Below, piece after piece: positions 16,717 to 24,215 of a stretch of DNA of 64,000 nucleotides. Position numbers and translations under genes: made by a program. Numbering within the stretch: position 1 is the stretch's first letter; each line of letters starts with the position of its first letter. Source of the stretch: Alphaproteobacteria bacterium (lineage in GTDB: Bacteria; Pseudomonadota; Alphaproteobacteria; Caulobacterales; Caulobacteraceae); NCBI GenBank assembly GCA_025359785.1, contig JANYET010000014.1, positions 124,001 through 188,000 on the forward strand, in the 5' to 3' direction. The notes below the pieces were generated by a model. It saw only the letters and a list, made by a program, of their open reading frames with translations. It was not told where the DNA came from and made no database searches.

Positions 16717-18675
16717 ATGGCACTGACACGCTGGTTCTCGGCGGCTCTGTTCGCGCTCGGGCTGGGTCTGCCGCTCGTAGCCCACGCTCAGGACACGGCG
16801 GTCGGCGCCACGGTGTTCAACGCCCGTTGCAAGGGTTGCCACGAGCCGGCCATCGAGCGCGCGCCGGACCGCGCGACGCTCGCCACAATGCAACCCGCCA
16901 ACATCGTCGATGCGCTCACCAACGGCGTCATGAAGCCCATGGCCGCCGGGCTCTCCGACGCGGAAAAGCAGGCCGTTGCGGCCTACCTCACCGCGCCTGC
17001 CGCCCCCGTCGCCGCCCCGCTCGCCGCCCGCTCGCCGCAGGGCCGACCCGCCGCCGCGCCCGTCGGCGTCGACGTGAAATGCGACACCAATCCGCCGATC
17101 AAGCCGACCGGCTCCGACTGGACCAGCGTTGGCCTCGAGACCTCGCACCGCTATCAGCCCAACCCCGGCCTGCGGGCCGCCGACCTGCCGAAGCTGAAGG
17201 TCAAGTGGTCCTTCGCCATGTCCGGCGGCTCCATGCCGACGGTGATCGGCGACTGGCTGTTCATCGCCAACCGCACGGGCAAGTTCTATGCGCTGGACGC
17301 CAACACCGGCTGCGTCCGATGGGTGGTGGAGAACGCCGCGGCGCGCACCACGCCGATGATCGTGAAATCCGCTGTTTCACCCAGCGGCTGGCTGACCATC
17401 GTCGGCGAGCGCGACCGCGCGGCCCACGCCTTCGACGCCCAGACCGGCCGGGAAATCTGGAAGAGCCCGCCGCTGGAGGCCAACACCATCGCCGGCATCA
17501 CTGGCACGCCGGTCATCTCCGGCGATCAGGTCTTCGTGCCGCTCACCTCCGGCGAGGAAGGCGCCGCGCGCCAGCCGACCTATCGCTGCTGCAGCTTCCA
17601 GGCCTCGCTCGCCGCCCTCGACCTGAAGACCGGTAAGCTGAACTGGCAGACCAAGGTCCTCACCGAGCCGTTGCACGACACCCACAAGAACGCCGTGGGC
17701 GTGATGCTGCAGGGTCCGGCCGGCGGCGCGATCTGGTCGGCGCCGACCGTCGATGCCGCGCGCGGGCTGGTCTACGTCGCCACCGGCGACAGCTACACCG
17801 AGGTCGACACCAAGGGCGCCGACGCCATCGTCGCCATCGACACCCGGACCGGCAAGATCCGCTGGTCGAACCAGGTGACAGAGCGGGACAACTTCATCGT
17901 CGGCTGCAACGCCGCCCAAAAGCCGGTGAACTGCCCGAGCCCCGACGGCCCGGACTACGACTTCGGCGCCTCGCCGATCCTGTTCCACCTGCCCGCAAGC
18001 CAGGGCAAAGGGCCCGGCAAGGATGTCGTGCTCTCGGGCCAGAAGTCCGGCGTGGTCTACGGCATGGACACCGACACCGGCAAAAGCCTGTGGTCGACCC
18101 GCGTCGGCTCGGGCTCGTCCCTGGGCGGTATCGAGTGGGGGATGGCCGCCGACCTGACGCGGCTCTACGTCGCCAACGCCGACACCGTGAACCTGCTGGA
18201 GGAGAACCTGAAGGTGCTCGGCCGCTCCAATGTGGCCACGCCGCTGGGTCCGCCCATGCCGGGCCTTTCGGCCATCGACCCGGCGACCGGCAAGATCCTG
18301 TGGACTGTGCCCGCGCCCAAGGCGGCCTGCCACTACGCCGGCGACCGCAGCAAGGACCGCGGCGGCGGCGCCTGCGCCCGCGCCCAGTCCCAGGCGCCGT
18401 CGGTGATGCCCGGCGCGGTGTTCTCCGGGACGCTGGACGGCTGGTTCCGCGCCTACGATCCGGCCACGGGCAAGATCCTCTGGGCCGACAGCACCACCGA
18501 TCGCACCTACGACACCGTCAACCAGGTGAAGGGCCAGCCGGGCGGCAGCCTCGACGGCCTGGGCGCCGCTATCGCCGGCGGCCGGGTCTTCGTGATGAGC
18601 GGCTTCAACGGCGCGGCCAACACCGGCGGCAACGGGACCAACGTGCTGCTGGCCTACTCCGTCGACGGCAAGTAG
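16717..18675 (+). CDS. Exported cytochrome c-PQQ beta-propeller dehydrogenase, polyvinyl-alcohol dehydrogenase-like
   Basis: A 652-residue periplasmic quinohaemoprotein. Signal peptide about 1-24 (ending VAHAQ); a cytochrome c domain follows with haem motif CKGCH at 38-42 and a likely axial Met in NGVMKPMAAGLS. Then come a Pro/Ala linker and an eight-bladed PQQ-type propeller with repeated FYALDANTG, LAALDLKTGKL and AIDTRTGKIRW blades. Vicinal cysteines at 291-292 (YRCCSFQ) match the disulphide known in PQQ alcohol dehydrogenases. A haem domain before the propeller is the layout of PVA dehydrogenase (cytochrome). The start follows a strong GGGGAGG. The real alcohol substrate is not known. Confidence 0.87.
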   Translation: MALTRWFSAALFALGLGLPLVAHAQDTAVGATVFNARCKGCHEPAIERAPDRATLATMQPANIVDALTNGVMKPMAAGLSDAEKQAVAAYLTAPAAPVAAPLAARSPQGRPAAAPVGVDVKCDTNPPIKPTGSDWTSVGLETSHRYQPNPGLRAADLPKLKVKWSFAMSGGSMPTVIGDWLFIANRTGKFYALDANTGCVRWVVENAAARTTPMIVKSAVSPSGWLTIVGERDRAAHAFDAQTGREIWKSPPLEANTIAGITGTPVISGDQVFVPLTSGEEGAARQPTYRCCSFQASLAALDLKTGKLNWQTKVLTEPLHDTHKNAVGVMLQGPAGGAIWSAPTVDAARGLVYVATGDSYTEVDTKGADAIVAIDTRTGKIRWSNQVTERDNFIVGCNAAQKPVNCPSPDGPDYDFGASPILFHLPASQGKGPGKDVVLSGQKSGVVYGMDTDTGKSLWSTRVGSGSSLGGIEWGMAADLTRLYVANADTVNLLEENLKVLGRSNVATPLGPPMPGLSAIDPATGKILWTVPAPKAACHYAGDRSKDRGGGACARAQSQAPSVMPGAVFSGTLDGWFRAYDPATGKILWADSTTDRTYDTVNQVKGQPGGSLDGLGAAIAGGRVFVMSGFNGAANTGGNGTNVLLAYSVDGK

Positions 18676-18777
18676 CGCCGGGAACCTCAACGTCTGGGCG
18701 GCTTTGACCACCACCGCCGATTGCCGTGCGTCCGCCGCCATGGCAGCTTGATCGTGGATGCTGGCGATGAGGATTCC

Positions 18778-19326
18778 ATGACGGTTCGGAACAGCGCGAT
18801 TGGTCGCCTCGCTCTGGTCACGGTGGCCGCGGCCACACTCGTCGCCGTGCCGGCGCGGGCGCAGTCACGACCGCCGATCGTCTTCCGCGCCGAGCAGTGC
18901 CTGCGCCAGAACGTTGACCGGGTTGTCGCCGCCGAGCGCGATCTCCAGTCGGCGGCGGCTTTCCTGGTCACCTACGCCTGCGCCGGCGAGGTCGCCGGGG
19001 CGCAAAAATATTATCGGAATAGCGCCTATATTCAGATGTTTAACACCGTGATCAAAACGGTGGCGACAGCGACCCCGCCCGGAACGCCGGCAAAGCCCGC
19101 CGCGCCCAACCCGCTGGCCGGGCTCGATCTCAAAGCCTCGGTCGATCCCGAGACCGGCGAGTTCGTGACAGCGCCGACCGCACCCGGCGCGCCGGCCAAT
19201 CCGCTTGCCGCCATGCTCCCGATGATGAGCGGCCTGTTCGGCCAGGTGGCCCCGGACTCCACGCCTGTCGAGCTTCGAAAGCTCGCCGGTGAGCTGGTAC
19301 TGGCCGCACGCGCCAAGGCCCGCTGA
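18778..19326 (+). CDS. Exported protein of unknown function
   Basis: A 182-residue protein with a clear signal peptide (MTVRNSAIGRLALVTVAAAT, cleavage near ARAQS). The mature part has two Cys (EQCLRQN and TYACAG), an amphipathic N-terminal half, and a Pro/Ala-rich middle (TPPGTPAKPAAPNPLAG). I recognise no family. Bases 19005-19045 (encoding KYYRNSAYIQMF) are clearly more AT-rich than the surroundings. The ATG follows GAGG. It lies 102 bp after the quinohaemoprotein gene on the same strand and may belong to the same transcript. Confidence 0.75.
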   Translation: MTVRNSAIGRLALVTVAAATLVAVPARAQSRPPIVFRAEQCLRQNVDRVVAAERDLQSAAAFLVTYACAGEVAGAQKYYRNSAYIQMFNTVIKTVATATPPGTPAKPAAPNPLAGLDLKASVDPETGEFVTAPTAPGAPANPLAAMLPMMSGLFGQVAPDSTPVELRKLAGELVLAARAKAR

Positions 19327-19471
19327 GCGCTCTGAAGCGCTTGCATGCGCTCTGCGCGTTGACTTGGCGGTCGCTGCCCGTATGTTCCGCGCGTGCGACG
19401 ATCTCCGTCCGCGCCGCCGCGGCGGCGCCGGCCCAATGTCTGGGCGGCTTCCCCGCACCTTATCGTAACGA

Positions 19472-21355
19472 ATGACCGAATTTTCCGAACTTGGACTTTC
19501 GCCTGCCACGCTGCAGGCCGTCGCCGACACCGGCTACACCACCGCCACGCCGATCCAGGCCGAGGCGATCCCTTACGCGTTGCATGGCAAGGACGTGCTG
19601 GGCATCGCCCAGACCGGCACCGGCAAGACCGCGGCCTTCACCCTGCCGATGATCGACCGGCTGGCCGCTGGCCGCGCCCGCGCCCGGATGCCACGCGCCC
19701 TGGTCATCGAGCCGACGCGTGAGCTGGCCGACCAGGTCGCCGCGTCCTTCGAACGCTACGCCAAGGGCCAGCGGCTCTCCTGGGCCCTGCTGATCGGCGG
19801 CGTCTCGTTCTCCGACCAGGAACTGAAGCTCGACCGCGGCGTCGATGTGCTGATCGCCACGCCCGGCCGCCTGCTGGACCACTTCCAGCGCGGCAAGCTG
19901 TTGATGACCGGCGTCCAGATGCTGGTGGTCGACGAAGCCGACCGCATGCTCGACATGGGCTTCATCCCGGACCTGGAGCGCATTTTCCAGCTGACGCCCA
20001 AGAAGAAGCAGACGCTATTCTTCTCGGCCACCATGCCGCCGGAGATCACCCGGCTCACCAAGCAGTTCCTCAACGATCCCGTCCGGATCGAGGCCTCCCG
20101 GCCGGCGACCACGGCCGAGACCATCACTCAGAATATCGTCCGTATCCCGACCCAGGACCAGAAGGCCAAGCGCACCGCGCTGCGGGCGCTGATCGAGCGC
20201 GCTGACGTCAAGAACGGCATCATCTTCTGCAACCGCAAGTCCGAAGTCGACATCGTCGCCAAGTCGCTGAAGACCCACGGGCACGACGCCGCTCCGATCC
20301 ACGGCGACCTCGACCAGCAGACGCGCATGCGCACCCTGGAGAGCTTCCGCAACGGCTCGCTGAAGCTGCTGGTGGCCTCCGACGTGGCGGCGCGCGGCCT
20401 CGACATCCCGGACGTCAGTCACGTCTTCAACTTTGACGTGCCGCACCACGCCGACGACTACGTCCACCGGATCGGGCGCACCGGCCGCGCCGGCAAGTCC
20501 GGCCAGACGTTCATGATCACCACGCCGGCCGACGCCCGGAACCTGGACAAGGTGCTGAAGCTCATCGGCAAGGTCCCGGAAGAGATCGTCCTCGACATCG
20601 ACTGGTCGTCCATCAAGGACGAACCGCGCAGTTCGCGCGGCGGCGACCGGGGCCGGAGCGGCTCCCGAGATGGCGCAAGGTCGGGCGCATCCAGCCGTGA
20701 CCGCGATCGCAGGCCTCGCCCCGTGCCGGTGCATGGCGAGATGGCGTCGATGACCCCTTTCGATCCCGCCACCGCGCCGGAACCGAGCGAGGCCGCGCCG
20801 CGGCCCGCCCGCGCCGAACGCCCGGCGCGCGAGGCCCGACCTGAACGTGAAGCCCGGCCTGAACGCGAGGCCCGGCCTGAACGCGAGGCCCGGTCTGATC
20901 GAGAGGCTCGGCCTGATCGCGAGGAACGCCCAGAACGCTCACCCGAGCGCACCGGCCGCACGCGCGGCCGCCGCGGCGGCGGCGAGCCGCGTCCGGCCCC
21001 CGAGGGCGACACCGCCGCGGCGCCGGTCGAGGCCGCGCAACCCGCCCAGGCGCGCGAACCTGACCGCGCACCTGACCGCGCACCCGGGGACCGGCCGCCC
21101 CAGGACCGCAACAACCGCAATCGCGGGGGCCGCTCCGAGCGCCCGCAACAGGATCGCCCACGCCCAGATCGTGGGCCAGATCGTGGACCGGACCGCGGCG
21201 CCGATCGTGGTTCCGACCGTGGTTCCGACCGTGGTTCCGACCGGCGGCCTCGCGACCGGGACGAGGGCGACGACGGTGTCGTGGGCTTTGGGCACGACGT
21301 CCCGGCCTTCCTCTCCAAGCCGCCGCCGCCGCGCTCCGACGACGAGGCGAAATAA
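19472..21355 (+). CDS. DEAD-box ATP-dependent RNA helicase, RhlE-like, with long disordered Arg-rich tail
   Basis: A 627-residue helicase for RNA remodelling (ribosome assembly or mRNA decay). The core (about 1-385) shows the Q motif with FSELGLSPATLQAV, AQTGTGKTA (motif I), PTRELADQV (Ia), VVDEADRM (II), SATMP (III), and ARGLDIPDVSHV and HRIGRTGRAGK (V, VI). The remaining about 240 residues are low complexity, with six REARPE-type and six DRGx-type tandem repeats, typical of RNA-binding tails that drive condensation. RhlE is the closest recognisable subgroup. The ORF start is MTEFSELGLS, directly before the Q motif. Confidence 0.92.
   Translation: MTEFSELGLSPATLQAVADTGYTTATPIQAEAIPYALHGKDVLGIAQTGTGKTAAFTLPMIDRLAAGRARARMPRALVIEPTRELADQVAASFERYAKGQRLSWALLIGGVSFSDQELKLDRGVDVLIATPGRLLDHFQRGKLLMTGVQMLVVDEADRMLDMGFIPDLERIFQLTPKKKQTLFFSATMPPEITRLTKQFLNDPVRIEASRPATTAETITQNIVRIPTQDQKAKRTALRALIERADVKNGIIFCNRKSEVDIVAKSLKTHGHDAAPIHGDLDQQTRMRTLESFRNGSLKLLVASDVAARGLDIPDVSHVFNFDVPHHADDYVHRIGRTGRAGKSGQTFMITTPADARNLDKVLKLIGKVPEEIVLDIDWSSIKDEPRSSRGGDRGRSGSRDGARSGASSRDRDRRPRPVPVHGEMASMTPFDPATAPEPSEAAPRPARAERPAREARPEREARPEREARPEREARSDREARPDREERPERSPERTGRTRGRRGGGEPRPAPEGDTAAAPVEAAQPAQAREPDRAPDRAPGDRPPQDRNNRNRGGRSERPQQDRPRPDRGPDRGPDRGADRGSDRGSDRGSDRRPRDRDEGDDGVVGFGHDVPAFLSKPPPPRSDDEAK
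20828..20935 (+). repeat. Six tandem 18-bp repeats in the helicase tail
   Basis: Unit cgcgaggcccggcctgaa with drift, encoding R-E-A-R-P/S-E/D six times. The third and fourth units are nearly identical, which points to recent duplication. Confidence 0.9.
21167..21238 (+). repeat. Six tandem 12-bp repeats in the helicase tail
   Basis: Unit gaccgtggttcc with drift, encoding D-R-G-x six times (x = P, P, A, S, S, S). The last two copies are identical. Confidence 0.9.
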
Positions 21356-21473
21356 GCCGCGCGACGCTCGGCGTCCCTTAACCCTCCGTTCGGCCTTCCG
21401 GCCTTAGGTTTGTTCCCCAGACGATTGGCCGGCCGCGATCGACGTGGCGGGTCGTGTTGGGAAGATCATACTG

Positions 21474-22541
21474 ATGACCGTCGACGTTCAGACCGCGTTG
21501 CGCAGCCCCAAGTCCTACGAACTGGCGCGGACCGCGCTGGAGGTGATGGAGGCCAACCATGTCTGGCCGACCGTGCGCAACTTCGAGCTCTGGGTGCACT
21601 ACGTCGCCGAGAAGGAAAGCCCGCTCGCCCAGGAAATCGACCGCCTGCTGGCGGCCGGCGAGCCGATCACTGAGACGCTGGGCGCCGAACTGGCCGCCAT
21701 GTTCCTGCCCGAGGCCCGCCTGAACGGCGACATCCTGGAAGCCGGCGACGTGCTGGCGAAGGAGTTGCAGACCGTCACCAACGCCATCGGCTCGGCCCAG
21801 AAGTCGAACGAGGAATACGGGCACGAACTGGCCATCGCATCCGGACGCCTGGAGGGTGAGGACGCGAGCGAGGTGAAGGCCGTGGTCAAGGACCTGACCG
21901 CCGCCACCCGCAAGGTGCAAAGCGAGAACGGCGTCCTTGAGACCCAGTTGGCGGAAACCACCGCCGAACTCGGCCGCCTGCGCGAAAGCCTGGACAAGGT
22001 GCGCAAGGACGCCATGACCGACGGCCTGACCAATCTGGCCAACCGCAAGGCCTTCGACGAGCGCCTGGAAGCGACCTGCGATCAGATGGACGCCGCCGGC
22101 GAAGGCATGACGTTGGCGATCATCGACATCGACCATTTCAAGGGCTTCAACGATGCCTGGGGCCACCAGATCGGCGACCAGGTGCTGCGCTATGTGGCCA
22201 GCGTCATCGGCCGCCGGGGCGCCCGGCCCCGCACGGCCGCCCGCTACGGCGGCGAGGAGTTCGCGATCATCTTCCCCAGCGAGAACGGCCGCACCGCCAT
22301 GACCGTCCTTGAGGAAATCCGCGTCGAGATTTCCTCCCGCGCGCTCAAGCGCCGCTCCACCAACGAGGACCTCGGCGCGATCACCGTCTCAGCCGGCTAT
22401 GCTGAGCGCCTCGCGGGCGAAAGCACCATGAGCCTGATCGAGCGCGCCGACGCGGCGCTCTACGCCTCCAAGCACGCCGGCCGCAACCGCACGACGGCGG
22501 CCCAGCCGATGGCCGCGGTGGCCGCGGTCGCCGCCGCCTGA
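21474..22541 (+). CDS. GGDEF diguanylate cyclase with N-terminal helical region (DgcB-like)
   Basis: A 355-residue soluble enzyme making cyclic di-GMP from two GTP. Residues about 1-175 are helical, with a coiled-coil-like stretch (ENGVLETQLAETTAELGRL) directly before the GGDEF domain (MTDGLTNLANRKAF, IDIDHFKGFNDAWGH, RYGGEEF with GGEEF at 259-263). The layout resembles Caulobacter DgcB, which also has a coiled coil and no membrane segment; this identity is a suggestion. The four residues at the usual inhibitory RxxD position read ARPR, so product inhibition may be lost. The ATG at 21474 follows GGGAAG; an upstream start adds ten residues only. Confidence 0.9.
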   Translation: MTVDVQTALRSPKSYELARTALEVMEANHVWPTVRNFELWVHYVAEKESPLAQEIDRLLAAGEPITETLGAELAAMFLPEARLNGDILEAGDVLAKELQTVTNAIGSAQKSNEEYGHELAIASGRLEGEDASEVKAVVKDLTAATRKVQSENGVLETQLAETTAELGRLRESLDKVRKDAMTDGLTNLANRKAFDERLEATCDQMDAAGEGMTLAIIDIDHFKGFNDAWGHQIGDQVLRYVASVIGRRGARPRTAARYGGEEFAIIFPSENGRTAMTVLEEIRVEISSRALKRRSTNEDLGAITVSAGYAERLAGESTMSLIERADAALYASKHAGRNRTTAAQPMAAVAAVAAA

Positions 22542-22647
22542 GGTCGGCAACGCCTGGGGCCCGGCAACGCCTTTCGCGTTTCCCCCTAGGCTTCCGCGAG
22601 GGTAAAGTCCTTTAGATCGGGCAACGTCTCGAACTGGAGGAATACTC

Positions 22648-23448
22648 ATGGACGGCGCCACCACGCCCGCGAAGGTCCGGACCGAGGTCAAGGACCGCAT
22701 CGGCATCATCACCCTGAACGATCCGGCGACCCTCAACGCGGCCGGCATGGAGCTGATGGAAGGCCTGACCGCGGCCTTCGAGGGCTTCGTCGCCGACCCG
22801 GGCGTCCGCGCCATCGTTATCACCGGCGAGGGCCGTGGCTTCTGCTCCGGCGCCAATCTCTCGGCCGGCGGCGGCCGCATCACCGACGCGCCCGGCGGGC
22901 CCAATCAATCGCTGATCAAGGTCTACAACCCCTTCGTCAGCGCCGTGCGCAAGTCGCCCAAGCCGCTGGTCGCCGCCGTCAACGGCGTGGCGGCCGGGGT
23001 CGGCGCGTCGCTGGCCCTGGTCTGCGACCTCTGCGTCGCCGCCGAGAGCGCCTACTTCCTCCAGGCTTTCCGTCGCATCGGCCTGGTGCCGGACGGCGGC
23101 GCGACCTACCTGCTGCCCCGCCTGGTCGGCAAGGCGCGCGCCATGGAGCTGATGCTGCTGGGCGAGAAACTGCCCGCCAGGACCGCCCTGGAATGGGGCA
23201 TGATCAACCGTTGCGTGCCCGACGCGGACCTGATGTCCACCGCCATGGGGCTGGCCACCCAGCTGGCCGACGGCCCGATCTCGCTCGGCTACACGCGCAA
23301 TCTGGTCTGGGCCTCAATGGACGCCGCCTGGCACGATCAGGTGGAACAGGAAGCCTATCGCCAGGGCGACGCCGCCCGCACGGAAGACGCCCGCGAGGGC
23401 ATCATGGCCTTCGTCCAGAAACGCCCCGCGGAGTTCAAGGGCCGCTGA
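22648..23448 (+). CDS. Enoyl-CoA hydratase/isomerase family protein, PaaG-like
   Basis: A 266-residue crotonase that adds water to, or isomerises, acyl-CoA thioesters. The oxyanion-hole segments are GRGFCSGANLS (about 60-70) and NGVAAGVGASLALVCDLCVA. The active-site region reads IGLVPDGGATYLLPRLVG, with Asp rather than the hydratase Glu pair, as in PaaG-type isomerases. Exact reaction uncertain. A strong GGAGG lies 8 bp before the ATG. No related acyl-CoA genes are adjacent. Confidence 0.9.
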   Translation: MDGATTPAKVRTEVKDRIGIITLNDPATLNAAGMELMEGLTAAFEGFVADPGVRAIVITGEGRGFCSGANLSAGGGRITDAPGGPNQSLIKVYNPFVSAVRKSPKPLVAAVNGVAAGVGASLALVCDLCVAAESAYFLQAFRRIGLVPDGGATYLLPRLVGKARAMELMLLGEKLPARTALEWGMINRCVPDADLMSTAMGLATQLADGPISLGYTRNLVWASMDAAWHDQVEQEAYRQGDAARTEDAREGIMAFVQKRPAEFKGR

Positions 23449-23487
23449 TCGAATTGACTGTGCGGCCGTTTCGACTTTCGGCCCTGG

Positions 23488-23658
23488 TCACCGCGTCACG
23501 GCGACGGCAATCAGCAGCGCCAGCAGGCAGAGCGCCACAACGATGCCGGCTGTCCACAGGGCCAGCTTCAGCAGGCTGAACTGCAGAACCCATCGTGGCC
23601 ACGGGCCGTGGATCACCCGGTAGTCTGCGTCAATCTCGGGCGGGCGTTCGGCTTCCAT
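23488..23658 (-). CDS. Small single-pass membrane protein (56 aa)
   Basis: Reading the minus strand gives a 56-residue protein starting MEAERPPEIDADYRVIHGPW, with one strong hydrophobic helix at about 33-53 (LWTAGIVVALCLLALLIAVA) and a C-terminal TR. It fills most of the gap between the crotonase and receiver genes. Codon use is in line with the genome (mainly CTG, GCC, GTG). No strong ribosome binding site is visible and I know no family, so this is a prediction from composition and membrane-helix quality only. Confidence 0.5.
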   Translation of the reverse strand: MEAERPPEIDADYRVIHGPWPRWVLQFSLLKLALWTAGIVVALCLLALLIAVAVTR

Positions 23659-23821
23659 GCGCCATGATGGCCCCGCTGGACGCCGATGTCATGTCGCCCA
23701 CCGAGGGTCTGGCCCCAGGCGTGCAAAGCCCGCCATCGGCGCAATTTGCGTTGCGTCAACCTGCGACCCGGTAGACATGGACAGATTGTCGCACCCTCGG
23801 CATGGCGCCCGACCCAAGACC

Positions 23822-24187
23822 ATGGCCTTTCAGAACACCGGCAAGCACGCGCTGATCATCGAAGACGAGATGCTGATCGCGCTGGAGATCGAAAGCCTCT
23901 TGCACGACCTCGGGTTCGCCAGCTGCGATATTGTCGACAACCCGACGGACGCGGTGAAGAGCGCGCTGGCCCATCGGCCTGATCTGGTCACCGCCGACCT
24001 GCGCATATTCGGCGGCACGGGCATCGACGCCGTCGAGGCGATCACCCGGCGCCTGGGGCCGGTGCCGCACATCTACCTGACCGGCAATGCCGACATGCTG
24101 GCCGGCCAAACCGCCGCGCCCGTCGTCGACAAGCCGCTCACCCGCCATGCCCTGGCCGAGGCCTGCCGCCGCGCCTGCGCCGCCTGA
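23822..24187 (+). CDS. Stand-alone receiver-domain response regulator
   Basis: A 121-residue CheY-like receiver with no output domain. The acidic pocket is E14-D15 (LIIEDEML), the likely phosphoryl acceptor Asp59 (LVTADLRIFGG), the switch Thr in HIYLTGNAD, and the conserved Lys in VVDKPLTRHAL. It is similar to the small alphaproteobacterial receivers that act in phosphorelays. No histidine kinase lies nearby, so its partner is elsewhere. A longer reading starting 45 bp upstream is possible (MDRLSHPRHG) but adds unstructured residues. Confidence 0.85.
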   Translation: MAFQNTGKHALIIEDEMLIALEIESLLHDLGFASCDIVDNPTDAVKSALAHRPDLVTADLRIFGGTGIDAVEAITRRLGPVPHIYLTGNADMLAGQTAAPVVDKPLTRHALAEACRRACAA

Positions 24188-24215
24188 TGCGTCGCGCAAG
24201 GCGGCAGGCGGGCCG

